This document shows positions 1-7,824 of a DNA stretch of 29,804 bases, in pieces. Each line of letters starts with the position of its first letter. The stretch's first letter is position 1. The stretch comes from an uncultured Oscillospiraceae bacterium (GTDB taxonomy: Bacteria > Bacillota > Clostridia > Oscillospirales > Oscillospiraceae). The stretch is taken from positions 1 to 29,804 of the forward strand of contig CAKUDE010000029.1 of assembly GCA_934645175.1 (NCBI GenBank). The letters run 5' to 3'. The notes beneath the pieces are model-generated. The model was not told where the DNA came from. It saw only the letters and a program-made list of their open reading frames with translations, and made no database searches. A program made the translations under genes and the position numbers.

Positions 1-119
1 GCATCCCTTGCGGAATGCACTCATTCGTTAGGGCGTTACATTTGATAACAATATTTCTAACTTAGTGACATTGCCCGGAAGGGATCCCCCTGTTTTGTAC
101 CGTGTGTTTGGCGTTTTGT
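1..119. other. Left edge, no gene seen
   Basis: This stretch lies downstream of the minus-strand reductase operon. I see no convincing coding region, no intrinsic terminator with a T tract, and no RNA gene. Transcription from the operon may therefore run out of the window. Confidence 0.5.
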
Positions 120-1265
120 TTATCCGGGCAGCTCGATGGACAAATCGCTGCGAGGGAAGCATGAACAGGGGTGAATGTACCCATACTCGCGGTCGGCGCG
201 GCGGCGGCCGTCATTTTCCGGCGGACAGAAGACATCGCCGGACAGGAGCTTTGTACGGCACCAGCCGCAGCTCCCGCCGCGGCAGCGCGAGGGAACATAC
301 AACCCTGCACGTTCCAATGCAACCAGCAGCGGCTCGTTTGTGCGGGCGGAAATAGTCGTCTCCGCATCGCCCTGTCGGACAGTCAGGGCAACAACGGTCT
401 GCTGTGCCTCCGCAGGGGGAGCGGGCGGCAGGGGATCGTGGCGCACCGCCTCCGGCGAAATGTCGAACGAGGCCAGCTCAGCCAATGTGTGCGAGCAGAA
501 ATCGCCCGTGCCGCAGATAAAAAAGCGGCAGCCTTGTGGGGCGTATTTTTGTATTGTCTCTGCATCAACGATACCGTGCTCACAGCCTTCGCGCCGTTCG
601 TCCTGTAAAACGTGGATGACACGCAGACGGTCGCAGATGCGGCAAAGCGCAGCCAGTTCATCGGCGAAGAGCGCCGATGCATAGTTATGATTGCCGTAGA
701 GAATCGTCAGTCGGAACGGCTCGGTACCGTCCGCAACGGCCTGCGCCATGGAAAGATAAGGCGTGATGCCGGAGCCGCCCGCAAGCGCAACGATCTCCGT
801 GGGGTCGCGCAGCGGCTCATAAACCGCATCGCCGCAAGGGGCGACGAAGGAGACCGCTGTGCCTATCTGCCAGTTTTCGTGGATCCACTGCGATGCAAAA
901 CCACCCGGAACCCGTTCGACGGCGATAGCCAGAAGGCACTGCATACCCTGCGCCGGGGAGGAGCAGATCGAATATGCCCGCGTCAGGCGGCTTTCGCCAA
1001 TGGTAAGTCGCAGGCTAAGATACTGTCCTGCGCGGAAGTATACCGGACGATCACAGCGTAGCCAATAACGCCTTGCGCGACCGAGTGTGTCGATTTTTTC
1101 GACCCGTGCGGAAAAAATGCCGGGATGCAGTGCATCCGCAAGCTGTGCCAGCGGATCGTCGATGACGATCGGGGTGTTCTGTGCAGCGGCAATCGCCGCG
1201 TCGCGCTGCGCAGGAAGCGTCGTCAACTTGTAGAGGTCTGCCAGAATTGTAAGTTTGCCGTTCAT
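120..1265 (-). CDS. FAD/NAD(P)-binding oxidoreductase with C-terminal 2Fe-2S ferredoxin domain
   Basis: This 381-residue protein is a soluble electron-transfer reductase. It should pass electrons from NAD(P)H through FAD to a plant-type 2Fe-2S cluster and on to a partner. Residues 50-150 form the flavin-binding domain, with the RAYS motif at 96-99. Residues 155-260 form the nucleotide domain, with GGSGITP at 163-169 and CGTGDFC at 251-257. Residues 290-381 form the ferredoxin domain, with cluster cysteines C328, C333, C336 and C367. The first 45 residues are an extra segment I do not recognise. The ATG start overlaps the stop of the upstream flavoprotein gene as ATGA, which implies coupled translation. 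The order FAD-NAD-2Fe-2S matches the PaaE and hybrid-cluster-protein reductase type. No oxygenase or hybrid cluster gene is nearby, so the likely acceptor is the adjacent CrtI-like protein; that is inference. Confidence 0.88.
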   Translation of the reverse strand: MNGKLTILADLYKLTTLPAQRDAAIAAAQNTPIVIDDPLAQLADALHPGIFSARVEKIDTLGRARRYWLRCDRPVYFRAGQYLSLRLTIGESRLTRAYSICSSPAQGMQCLLAIAVERVPGGFASQWIHENWQIGTAVSFVAPCGDAVYEPLRDPTEIVALAGGSGITPYLSMAQAVADGTEPFRLTILYGNHNYASALFADELAALCRICDRLRVIHVLQDERREGCEHGIVDAETIQKYAPQGCRFFICGTGDFCSHTLAELASFDISPEAVRHDPLPPAPPAEAQQTVVALTVRQGDAETTISARTNEPLLVALERAGLYVPSRCRGGSCGWCRTKLLSGDVFCPPENDGRRRADREYGYIHPCSCFPRSDLSIELPG

Positions 1266-2794
1266 ACCTGCTCCTTTTCCGCGAGACGACTGAGCGCCAG
1301 TTCCGCGCCGATACGTCCGCTGGTATAGTTCGCATTATAGCCGTTTCCGCGGACACCGGCTGTGCCGATGGGGATGAGACCGGGCAGATCGCAATCCCGG
1401 TCGAACTGCATGGCACGAGCCATAACACCGTCCCAGCCTTCGGGAGCGAAGCCGTAAGCGGCGCCCTCAGGCGTGCTGAGCCAATGCGCAAAGCTGACGG
1501 GAGAGGCAATGGAGAGCTCTTCAATATGCGGCCGCAAGTCGATCCCTGTCTTGCGGCGAAGCAGAGTCAGAAGCCGGGATGCAAAGGCGTTTTTCTTTGC
1601 GATATATTCTTCCGGGGAGATCTCATGCCAGTCTGCGGCACTCTGGAAGGCCGTCAGACTGCATGTGCAGCAGCCTTCGGGAGAGGCGGCAGGATTGGCA
1701 AGATCATAGCAAACAAAGATGGCGTACTCGTTTGTCTCTGCGTGCTTCATAGCCTCTGCCTCAAGGCATGAGTCGGCGCTGCCGGCCAGCATAATGGTAT
1801 AGTCGCGGATGCCGAGCTGCTGCGCGGTGCGATTCAGACCAAGGTGCAGTGTGAACACATGACCGAGACGCCGTCCCGCCCGCGCCGCCGAAAGGCGGCG
1901 CTGTCGATCGGAGACCAACTCCGGCGGGACCATCTTTCCGTAAAGCACATCCGGATTCACATTGGCAAGCACGCAGCGGCAGGCGATATCGCCGTGGTCG
2001 GTGTGCACGCCGCACAGCTTCCCGTTTTCAAAGAGGATGCGTTCGGCGTTTACGCCAAGGCGGATATGTCCTCCGAGGGCGCGAAAGCGCTCGAGCAGGG
2101 CAAGACTCAGACCGTGCGCATTCTGCACGGGAATACAGGGGCCGAGGGAGACATAACGATAAAACATGGAGGCGTAGTGGATAAAGCTCAGTCGGTCGAG
2201 CGGTACGCCGAGGTAACTCCAATATGCGCCGAGAATGTCTCTGACGCGCATCGGCAAATCCAGCGCGTCAAACACCTGACTGACGGTGTAGGTTCCATAA
2301 CGAAGCGCACCGGCATAGTGCCGCAGCAACGAGACCGGATGTTCACTGCCGCCCGCACCGAGGAAGCCCAACGCTTCATCCGTTTCTCGGGCGAGATCAA
2401 AAAACTTTGTAACACACGCACGCGAGCCGGGAGCATAGTGCTCCGTTGCCTCAATGAAGGCTTCTGTCCCTGCCGGGAGCGTGACATCCAACGGCGTGCC
2501 GTCCGAACCGGTTGCGATCAGGCGAAAACAGTGCTTCAGAGGCAGAAAATCCGCTTTTACGCCCCAGCGCTCAAACAGCGCACGGATGCCGCCGCCTGCA
2601 CCGGGGGCACCGTAGTCGCAAAGCTCATGCATGGACAGGTCAAATTCAAAGCGGCCCCGGCGGAATGCGGTGGCACAGCCGCCCGGTTGGAGCTGCCGTT
2701 CCAGTAAAAGCACCTGTTTGCCCGCCGATGCCAGACAAAGTGCGGCGGAAAGTCCGGCGTTGCCGGCGCCGACGATTACGGCGTCATAGATCAT
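1262..2794 (-). CDS. Phytoene-desaturase-like FAD-dependent oxidoreductase
   Basis: This 510-residue protein belongs to the CrtI/COG1233 flavoprotein family, which desaturates, saturates or isomerises hydrophobic polyene or terpenoid substrates. The FAD-binding Rossmann motif GAGNAG is at residues 9-14, followed by an ERQ..PGG stretch typical of the family. The C-terminal FAD motif is visible near residues 475-500, around IPIGTAG and the following GRIGAELAL. The open frame extends 35 codons upstream, but I chose the ATG at 2794 because AAGGAGG sits just before it and the flavin motif then lies at the very N terminus. It begins 13 bp after the exporter gene and overlaps the reductase gene by ATGA. 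No other carotenoid or isoprenoid gene is in the window, so the substrate is unknown. With a reductase partner it may saturate rather than desaturate its substrate. Confidence 0.85.
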   Translation of the reverse strand: MIYDAVIVGAGNAGLSAALCLASAGKQVLLLERQLQPGGCATAFRRGRFEFDLSMHELCDYGAPGAGGGIRALFERWGVKADFLPLKHCFRLIATGSDGTPLDVTLPAGTEAFIEATEHYAPGSRACVTKFFDLARETDEALGFLGAGGSEHPVSLLRHYAGALRYGTYTVSQVFDALDLPMRVRDILGAYWSYLGVPLDRLSFIHYASMFYRYVSLGPCIPVQNAHGLSLALLERFRALGGHIRLGVNAERILFENGKLCGVHTDHGDIACRCVLANVNPDVLYGKMVPPELVSDRQRRLSAARAGRRLGHVFTLHLGLNRTAQQLGIRDYTIMLAGSADSCLEAEAMKHAETNEYAIFVCYDLANPAASPEGCCTCSLTAFQSAADWHEISPEEYIAKKNAFASRLLTLLRRKTGIDLRPHIEELSIASPVSFAHWLSTPEGAAYGFAPEGWDGVMARAMQFDRDCDLPGLIPIGTAGVRGNGYNANYTSGRIGAELALSRLAEKEQV

Positions 2795-2807
2795 ACCGTC
2801 CTCCTTG

Positions 2808-4568
2808 TCAAATTGCATACTGACTCTGGTAGAGCCGATAATAGAAGCCCTGCTTCTCCAAAAGCTGCGTGTGCGTACCCTGTTCGACAACCTGCCCATG
2901 ATCGATCACCAGGATCAGATCGGAGTCTACGATGGTTGACAGTCGGTGCGCAATGACAAAACAGGTGCGTTCGCGCATCAGATTGTCCATTGCCTTTTGC
3001 AGCAGGATCTCCGTGCGCGTGTCAACGTTGGAGGTGGCTTCGTCGAGAATCAGCAGACGGCGGTCGGCCAGCATTGCGCGGGCGATGGTCAGAAGCTGCT
3101 TCTGGCCGCCGGAGAGATTCGTCATGTCGTCGCCGACGATGGTGTCGTAGCCGTCCGGGAGGGTTCGGATGAAGTGGTCGCAGTAGGCGCGTTCGCAGGC
3201 GGAGACGATTTCTTCGCGTGTTGCATCCGGCTTGCCGTAGGCAACATTTTCGGCGATGGTTCCGCGGAACAGCCATGTGTCCTGAAGCACCATGGCAAAC
3301 TGACTCCGCAATGCCTCGCGCGAGAGGGTTGCGCAGTCGATGCCGTCGATGAGAATGCGGCCCTTATCCACGTCGTAGAAGCGCATGAGCAGATTGACAA
3401 TCGTGGTTTTTCCCGCGCCGGTCGGACCGACGATGGCGACGTTCATTCCTTTTTTTACATCGACCGACAGATCGTGGATCAGCGGCTTGACGGTGCTGTA
3501 GGAAAAATCAACGTGCTCGAAGCGAATATTACCCTCGGCGCCGCCGGGAAGTGTCCCGTCGGCCTGCGGCTCCTCAGGAAGATCGAGCAGCTTGAATACG
3601 CGCCTGGCGGCGGCTTTCGTATGATTCAACCCGCCGAAGCCGCCCGCAATCTGCTCCAACGGCGAGGCAAACTGCTTCGCATAGAGCAGAATGGTAACAA
3701 GAATACCGACCGATTGGATTGTCCCGCCGATGAGCAGCCAGCCGCCGACCAGACAGATCAGCAGATATGCCATCGCATTGGAAAACGCGATGATCGGCTG
3801 CACGACGGAGGAGGTGAAGTTCGCTTTGACCTCCGCCTCGGCACGGGTACGGTTGACCGCGTCGTGCTTCTGCCGGGTGTAGTCCTCCAGATTGTAGGCC
3901 TTTGTCGTGGCGAAATTCGTGAAGGATTCTTCGACGACGGAGTTCTGCTCGCCGTCGAGCGTGAACATACGGAAAAAGTGCTTCTCGCTTTTGGATGACA
4001 GCGCCGACGACAGCAGTACCGACACCGGAGCCAGCACGAGCACGATCAGCGCCAGATGCCAGTCTTCCAGCAGCATCATCACCGCGATGGCAATGAGCTG
4101 CAAAAATCCGGACATCAGGGTGTCAATGAAGGTATGGACGTAGTTGCCCATTGTGGAAACGTCGCCCGTCATTCGGCTGAGCACATCGCCGACAGGAGTT
4201 TGGTCGACATAGCTGACCGGCAGACGGCAGATTTTCTCGGAGATGCGAATGCGCATCTGGCAAGTAAAATAACGGCTGACGACGCGGTTGAGCAGCTGCA
4301 TTTTTGCGTAGCTCAGCAGATTATACCCTGCATAGACTGCCAGAAGTATCAATCCGCCGCGCAGAAGCTGCGGCATCAGCGGTGCGGTAAGCGTCCCGTC
4401 CCATGCGGCATAGAGCAGATTGATCAGCTCGCCGAGCAGCTTCGGTGCCGCAACGGCCAGCGCAAGGATAGCTACGCACAGGATACAGGTGACGACAAGC
4501 CAACCCCAGATCGGCCGTGCCTCGCGCAGCAGGCGGAGCAGGACGTTTTCGGCTCTTTTTTCTTTCAT
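2808..4568 (-). CDS. ABC exporter half-transporter, catalytic subunit
   Basis: This 586-residue protein has an N-terminal type I exporter membrane domain of about six helices (residues 20-320) and a C-terminal ATPase domain. The ATPase motifs are all intact: Walker A GPTGAGKT at 381-388, Q-loop Q429, signature LSGGQ at 485-489, Walker B ending in catalytic E510, and switch H541. It starts by an ATGA overlap with the other half-transporter at 4565-4568. The pair fits a heterodimeric multidrug or lipid exporter in which this subunit supplies the Walker B glutamate and switch histidine of the active ATP site. The substrate cannot be read from sequence. Linkage to two redox flavoenzymes suggests a small hydrophobic product. 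Confidence 0.93.
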   Translation of the reverse strand: MKEKRAENVLLRLLREARPIWGWLVVTCILCVAILALAVAAPKLLGELINLLYAAWDGTLTAPLMPQLLRGGLILLAVYAGYNLLSYAKMQLLNRVVSRYFTCQMRIRISEKICRLPVSYVDQTPVGDVLSRMTGDVSTMGNYVHTFIDTLMSGFLQLIAIAVMMLLEDWHLALIVLVLAPVSVLLSSALSSKSEKHFFRMFTLDGEQNSVVEESFTNFATTKAYNLEDYTRQKHDAVNRTRAEAEVKANFTSSVVQPIIAFSNAMAYLLICLVGGWLLIGGTIQSVGILVTILLYAKQFASPLEQIAGGFGGLNHTKAAARRVFKLLDLPEEPQADGTLPGGAEGNIRFEHVDFSYSTVKPLIHDLSVDVKKGMNVAIVGPTGAGKTTIVNLLMRFYDVDKGRILIDGIDCATLSREALRSQFAMVLQDTWLFRGTIAENVAYGKPDATREEIVSACERAYCDHFIRTLPDGYDTIVGDDMTNLSGGQKQLLTIARAMLADRRLLILDEATSNVDTRTEILLQKAMDNLMRERTCFVIAHRLSTIVDSDLILVIDHGQVVEQGTHTQLLEKQGFYYRLYQSQYAI

Positions 4569-6286
4569 TTTACCGTTCCTCCCGTCTGCGAGGCAAAGAT
4601 TTCGCGATAGATTTTGCAGCGCTCCAGCAGTTCTGCGTGGCAGCCGGAATCAACCAGGTTTCCGCGATCCATGACATATATGCAGTCGGCGCTCATGGCG
4701 GAGGTGACGCGTTGCGTTACGACGATCTGTGTTTTTCCCGCGATTGTCTCATTGAGCGCGGTGCGCAGCTTTTTCTCGGTCAGGAAGTCCAAAGCGGAGA
4801 AGCTGTCGTCAAAGATGTAGATCGGCGCAGGCTTGACCACGGCGCGCGCGATGCACAGGCGCTGCTTCTGGCCGCCGGACAGATTCTTTCCGGCCTGACG
4901 GATCTCGTAATTCATGCCCTCCGGGCAGGATTCGACGAAATCTGCGATCTGTGCCAGCCGCGCCGCGTCCCAAAGCTCTTCGTCCGTGGCATCCGGCTTG
5001 CCCATGCGAATGTTTTCACCGATGGTGCCGGAATAGATGGCGGCGCCCTGGAGCACGCTGCTGATTCCGGCGCGGAGGCTGTGCTTGCTCAGTTCGTCAG
5101 TGGAGAGACCGTCGAATTCCACCCGCCCCTGTGTGGGCAGACGGAAGCCGAGAAGCAGCGAAATCAGCGTGGATTTGCCGCTGCCCGTGCCGCCGATCAC
5201 GGCAATCCTCTGACCTTTCGTAATATGCAGGGAAACATGGTTGACCGCATTTTCGCTGCCGCCGTAGGAAAAGCTTACGTCGTTGAGGCGGATGTCTCCG
5301 GTCAGCTCGTGCTGCATACCGACGTTTGGGTCGCCCATACCCTTTGCCTCGAAAACCTGACCGATACGGCTTGCCGCGACCTGTGCGTGCGGATACATGA
5401 CGATACCGAAGGAGGCCATCATTACACCGCTCATAATCATGCCGACATATTGCGTAATGGCAAATATATCGCCTGCGTTGACACTGCTCAACCCGGCCTG
5501 CATCCGCCAGCCGCCGATCAGGACGATTGCTACGATGCCGATATTGAGAAGCATGGTTGCCAGCGGGTTGAGAATACCCATCGAGGTGTTGGCGCGGATG
5601 ATGTTCTCCGCCATGATGTGCGTGGCGTCGGCAATACGCTCGTGTTCGTGCGGCTCGGAGTTGAAGGCGCGGATGACGCGAATGCCGCGCAGGCGCTCGC
5701 GCATGATGGCGTTCTGCTTGTCGATGTACTTGTCCGACTGGTCCCAAAGCGGCAGCACACGGCGGCCGATTCGAACGACGGCGAACACGATGACCGGAAT
5801 CAGCGCCAGAATCACGAGCGAAAGCAGCACATCCTTGCGCATGGCCAACACCACGCCGCCGATGAACAGCATCGGAATGGTTGCAACGGTGCCGCAGAGC
5901 ATGGAGGCAATCCATGAGACGGTCTGAACGTCGTGTGTTGCACGAGTAACCAGAGCGGCGGTGCCGAGCGAGCCAAATTCCTCAAACGAGAGCGTGTTGA
6001 CCTTGGCAAAGACGTCCGAGCGCAGATCGGCGCAGAAGCCTGCCACGACACGGTTGGATAACCATGTGCCGTAGAGTACGCTGGCAAGACTGGCCGCCGC
6101 CACGAGCAGCATCTGCGTGCAGCGCAGGAGAATCTGTGTCATGTCGCGCTGCCGGATACCCTTTGAAAGTATGTCGGCCATCAGGGCGGGCAGCAGCAGA
6201 CTGCACAGAGTGGAAATTGATACCATCAGCCCGGCAAGCACGAGCTTTCCACGGTAGGGCCGGAGGTATCGCAGCATTCGTTTCAT
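4565..6286 (-). CDS. ABC exporter half-transporter, degenerate ATPase subunit
   Basis: This 573-residue protein has a type I exporter membrane domain (residues 15-310) and an ATPase domain. Walker A GGTGSGKS is at 365-372 and the signature LSGGQ at 469-473. The catalytic Walker B glutamate is replaced by D494 and the switch histidine by Q525. These two changes are characteristic of the degenerate partner in heterodimeric exporters such as the TM287/288 and BmrCD types. It is the first gene of a four-gene minus-strand operon and overlaps the second by ATGA. The start has GGAAAGG about 10 bp upstream. Residue changes are seen directly; heterodimer formation with the neighbour is inferred. Confidence 0.93.
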   Translation of the reverse strand: MKRMLRYLRPYRGKLVLAGLMVSISTLCSLLLPALMADILSKGIRQRDMTQILLRCTQMLLVAAASLASVLYGTWLSNRVVAGFCADLRSDVFAKVNTLSFEEFGSLGTAALVTRATHDVQTVSWIASMLCGTVATIPMLFIGGVVLAMRKDVLLSLVILALIPVIVFAVVRIGRRVLPLWDQSDKYIDKQNAIMRERLRGIRVIRAFNSEPHEHERIADATHIMAENIIRANTSMGILNPLATMLLNIGIVAIVLIGGWRMQAGLSSVNAGDIFAITQYVGMIMSGVMMASFGIVMYPHAQVAASRIGQVFEAKGMGDPNVGMQHELTGDIRLNDVSFSYGGSENAVNHVSLHITKGQRIAVIGGTGSGKSTLISLLLGFRLPTQGRVEFDGLSTDELSKHSLRAGISSVLQGAAIYSGTIGENIRMGKPDATDEELWDAARLAQIADFVESCPEGMNYEIRQAGKNLSGGQKQRLCIARAVVKPAPIYIFDDSFSALDFLTEKKLRTALNETIAGKTQIVVTQRVTSAMSADCIYVMDRGNLVDSGCHAELLERCKIYREIFASQTGGTVK

Positions 6287-6325
6287 TGATTGTAGATTCC
6301 TTTCCTGTTTTACAATTCAGATTAC

Positions 6326-6354
6326 ATTGTAGCATATGTGAGGAGTAAATGGAA
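6326..6354 (-). promoter_or_regulatory. Possible promoter of the exporter-oxidoreductase operon
   Basis: On the minus strand a TACAAT -10 element (6326-6331) has a weak -35 match TTCCAT (6349-6354) at 17 bp. It lies about 40 bp before the first exporter start. The -10 is good and the -35 poor, so the promoter may be weak or need an activator. Confidence 0.4.
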
Positions 6355-6442
6355 GCCCCGCAGGCGGGAAATAATTACTTTTTTTAACAATACGCGGCGG
6401 AAGATACTACGTCCGGCCAGCATTGCCGTTTGCGGCAGACAC

Positions 6443-6471
6443 TTGACAGCCTGCGAAAACCGTTGTATTAT
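6443..6471 (+). promoter_or_regulatory. Sigma-A promoter of the DegV gene
   Basis: The -35 TTGACA (6443-6448) and -10 TATTAT (6466-6471) are separated by exactly 17 bp. They lie 67 bp before the DegV start, with no other plus-strand gene between. Confidence 0.85.
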
Positions 6472-6538
6472 GTAACCGGGAGGCTTTACAGGCTTGCGCC
6501 TGAAGCGCCGTAACGAACCGCCCGATGGAGGTATCCCA

Positions 6539-7369
6539 ATGATTAAACTGATTGCCGATTCATCCGCCGATGTGCTGTCGATGAAGGGCGTGAATTTCGC
6601 TTCCGTTCCGATGTCCGTCCGCACCGACGAGCGGGAGTTTTTGGATGACCGCAGACTCAATGTTTCGGAAATGCTGGATTATATGGCTGCATGGCAGGGG
6701 CGCTCCGGCACCGCCTGCCCCAGCCCCGAGCGCTGGATGAACGCCTTTGCAGGCGCTGACGAGCTGTTGGTTGTGACCATTACAAGCGGCCTGTCCGGAA
6801 CCTACGGCTCCGCCGTTGCCGCACGCGAGGTCTATTTACAGACACATCCGGAAAAAAAGATTCATGTGTTCGATACGCTGAGTGCGGGGCCGGAGATGCG
6901 TCTGTTGCTGGAAAAGCTCGGCCGCGGCGTTCTTGCAGGCAAGACCTTTGAACAGCTTGTGCTTGAGGGAAACGAGTATCTGAAGAAAACGCGCCTGCTG
7001 TGCTGTCTGCAGTCGCTGCACAATTTTGCACAGAACGGCCGAGTCAGTAAAATTGCCGCTAAGGCGGTCGGATTGCTGGGAATTCGCATTCTCGCCGGTG
7101 CGAGCGAGGCCGGGACGCTGGAGCTGATTGAAAAGTGCCGCGGTGAAAAGAGAGGCCTTTCGGCGTTGCTGGAGAAGATGGTTGCCGAGGGCTATGACGG
7201 CGGAAGAGTCCGCATCGGCCATGCCGACGGCGAGGCGCCTGCGCAGGCGCTCCGCGAAATGATTCTCTCGCGTTTTCCGCAGGCCAACCTGGCGCTGTAC
7301 CCCATGCGCGGCCTGTGCAGCTATTATGCCGAACGCGGCGGCGTGCTGGTCGGCTTTGAGACAAACTGA
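6539..7369 (+). CDS. DegV family fatty-acid-binding protein
   Basis: This 276-residue protein is a DegV family member. Members bind a long-chain fatty acid between two domains, and FakB-type members present it to the FakA kinase for phosphorylation. The family hallmarks are visible: an N-terminal SSAD stretch after the first strand (residues 8-11) and a TITSGLSGTY segment near residues 80-90 that lines the lipid site. The start at 6539 was chosen over an upstream in-frame ATG because GGAGG precedes it and the conserved N terminus begins there. It is a single-gene unit with its own promoter and a terminator downstream. No fakA-like gene is in the window, so FakB function is possible but not shown. 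Confidence 0.9.
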   Translation: MIKLIADSSADVLSMKGVNFASVPMSVRTDEREFLDDRRLNVSEMLDYMAAWQGRSGTACPSPERWMNAFAGADELLVVTITSGLSGTYGSAVAAREVYLQTHPEKKIHVFDTLSAGPEMRLLLEKLGRGVLAGKTFEQLVLEGNEYLKKTRLLCCLQSLHNFAQNGRVSKIAAKAVGLLGIRILAGASEAGTLELIEKCRGEKRGLSALLEKMVAEGYDGGRVRIGHADGEAPAQALREMILSRFPQANLALYPMRGLCSYYAERGGVLVGFETN

Positions 7370-7446
7370 CAGCTTATCGCGGAGCATCGTATGAGCGGGC
7401 GAAAGGGAAGCCCGTGTTCCAACCGTGCCGGATGTACGGAAGAGAG

Positions 7447-7468
7447 AAGGACGCCTTCGGGCGTCCTT
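7447..7468. terminator. Shared terminator of the DegV and DUF896 genes
   Basis: A perfect 9-bp stem AAGGACGCC / GGCGTCCTT closes a TTCG tetraloop between two convergent genes. The minus-strand side is followed by a pyrimidine-rich run. The plus-strand side has a weaker T run. It probably works in both directions. Confidence 0.75.
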
Positions 7469-7476
7469 CTGCGTTG

Positions 7477-7713
7477 TTATTCGTCGCTCCTGCGGTCATC
7501 CGGCGCATCGGCAATGTCGCGGCGTTCAAGCTTGTGCTTTGTACCGTCCGGTTCAACGATATAGGTGTTATCGAGCTGAGCCGTCAGGTTTTCACGGAAC
7601 GCGGCAAGATACTGCTTGCGCAGGGCATCGCGCTCGGCAATCTCCTCGGAAGTCAGTCCGACGGTTTTGGCTTTGTTCGCCAACTCGTTGATTCTTTTTG
7701 TCAGTTCGGTCAT
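7477..7713 (-). CDS. DUF896 (YnzC-type) small protein
   Basis: This 78-residue basic and acidic helical protein matches the DUF896 family: an N-terminal helix with KRINELANKAK, the LTSEE turn, then ERDALRKQYLAAF and NLTAQLDN. Family members are small cytoplasmic proteins of unknown role. The Bacillus member YnzC sits in the SOS-controlled yneA operon. The start at 7713 is set by AAGGAGG upstream; the frame extends further but without a ribosome site. It has its own strong promoter, divergent from the flavoprotein operon. I saw no Firmicutes LexA box in the promoter, so SOS control is not supported here. Confidence 0.88.
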   Translation of the reverse strand: MTELTKRINELANKAKTVGLTSEEIAERDALRKQYLAAFRENLTAQLDNTYIVEPDGTKHKLERRDIADAPDDRRSDE

Positions 7714-7735
7714 GGCAAACGCCTCCTTTGTGTCG

Positions 7736-7764
7736 ATCATACCGCTTTTTTCGGATTCTGTCAA
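7736..7764 (-). promoter_or_regulatory. Sigma-A promoter of the DUF896 gene
   Basis: On the minus strand, -35 TTGACA (7759-7764), a 17-bp spacer and -10 TATGAT (7736-7741) form a near-consensus promoter. It starts about 23 bp before the gene. Confidence 0.88.
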
Positions 7765-7772
7765 GAAGCTAC

Positions 7773-7801
7773 TTGCCTTGCGCAGCGAAATCGAATATAA
7801 T
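7773..7801 (+). promoter_or_regulatory. Promoter of the flavoprotein-recD2-comF-mreB operon
   Basis: The -35 TTGCCT (7773-7778) and perfect -10 TATAAT (7796-7801) are 17 bp apart. They sit 23 bp before the first gene. The -35 element is only 8 bp from the divergent DUF896 -35, so the two promoters could compete for polymerase. Confidence 0.8.
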
Positions 7802-7824
7802 AAAACAATCAATGGAGGGCTGTC

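Noticed and set aside
4517..5917. 466-residue open frame on the plus strand
   Set aside because: It lies antisense to a certain ABC exporter gene, has no ribosome site and reads as low-complexity mirror sequence. GC-rich codon use makes such long antisense frames common here.
7396..7414. Small CGGGC/GCCCG hairpin after the DegV gene
   Set aside because: Only 5 bp of stem with a 9-nt loop and no T run; the stronger hairpin at 7447-7468 explains termination.
7714..7824. Searched for a LexA (SOS) box near the DUF896 and flavoprotein promoters
   Set aside because: No CGAAC-N4-GTTCG-like sequence is present.
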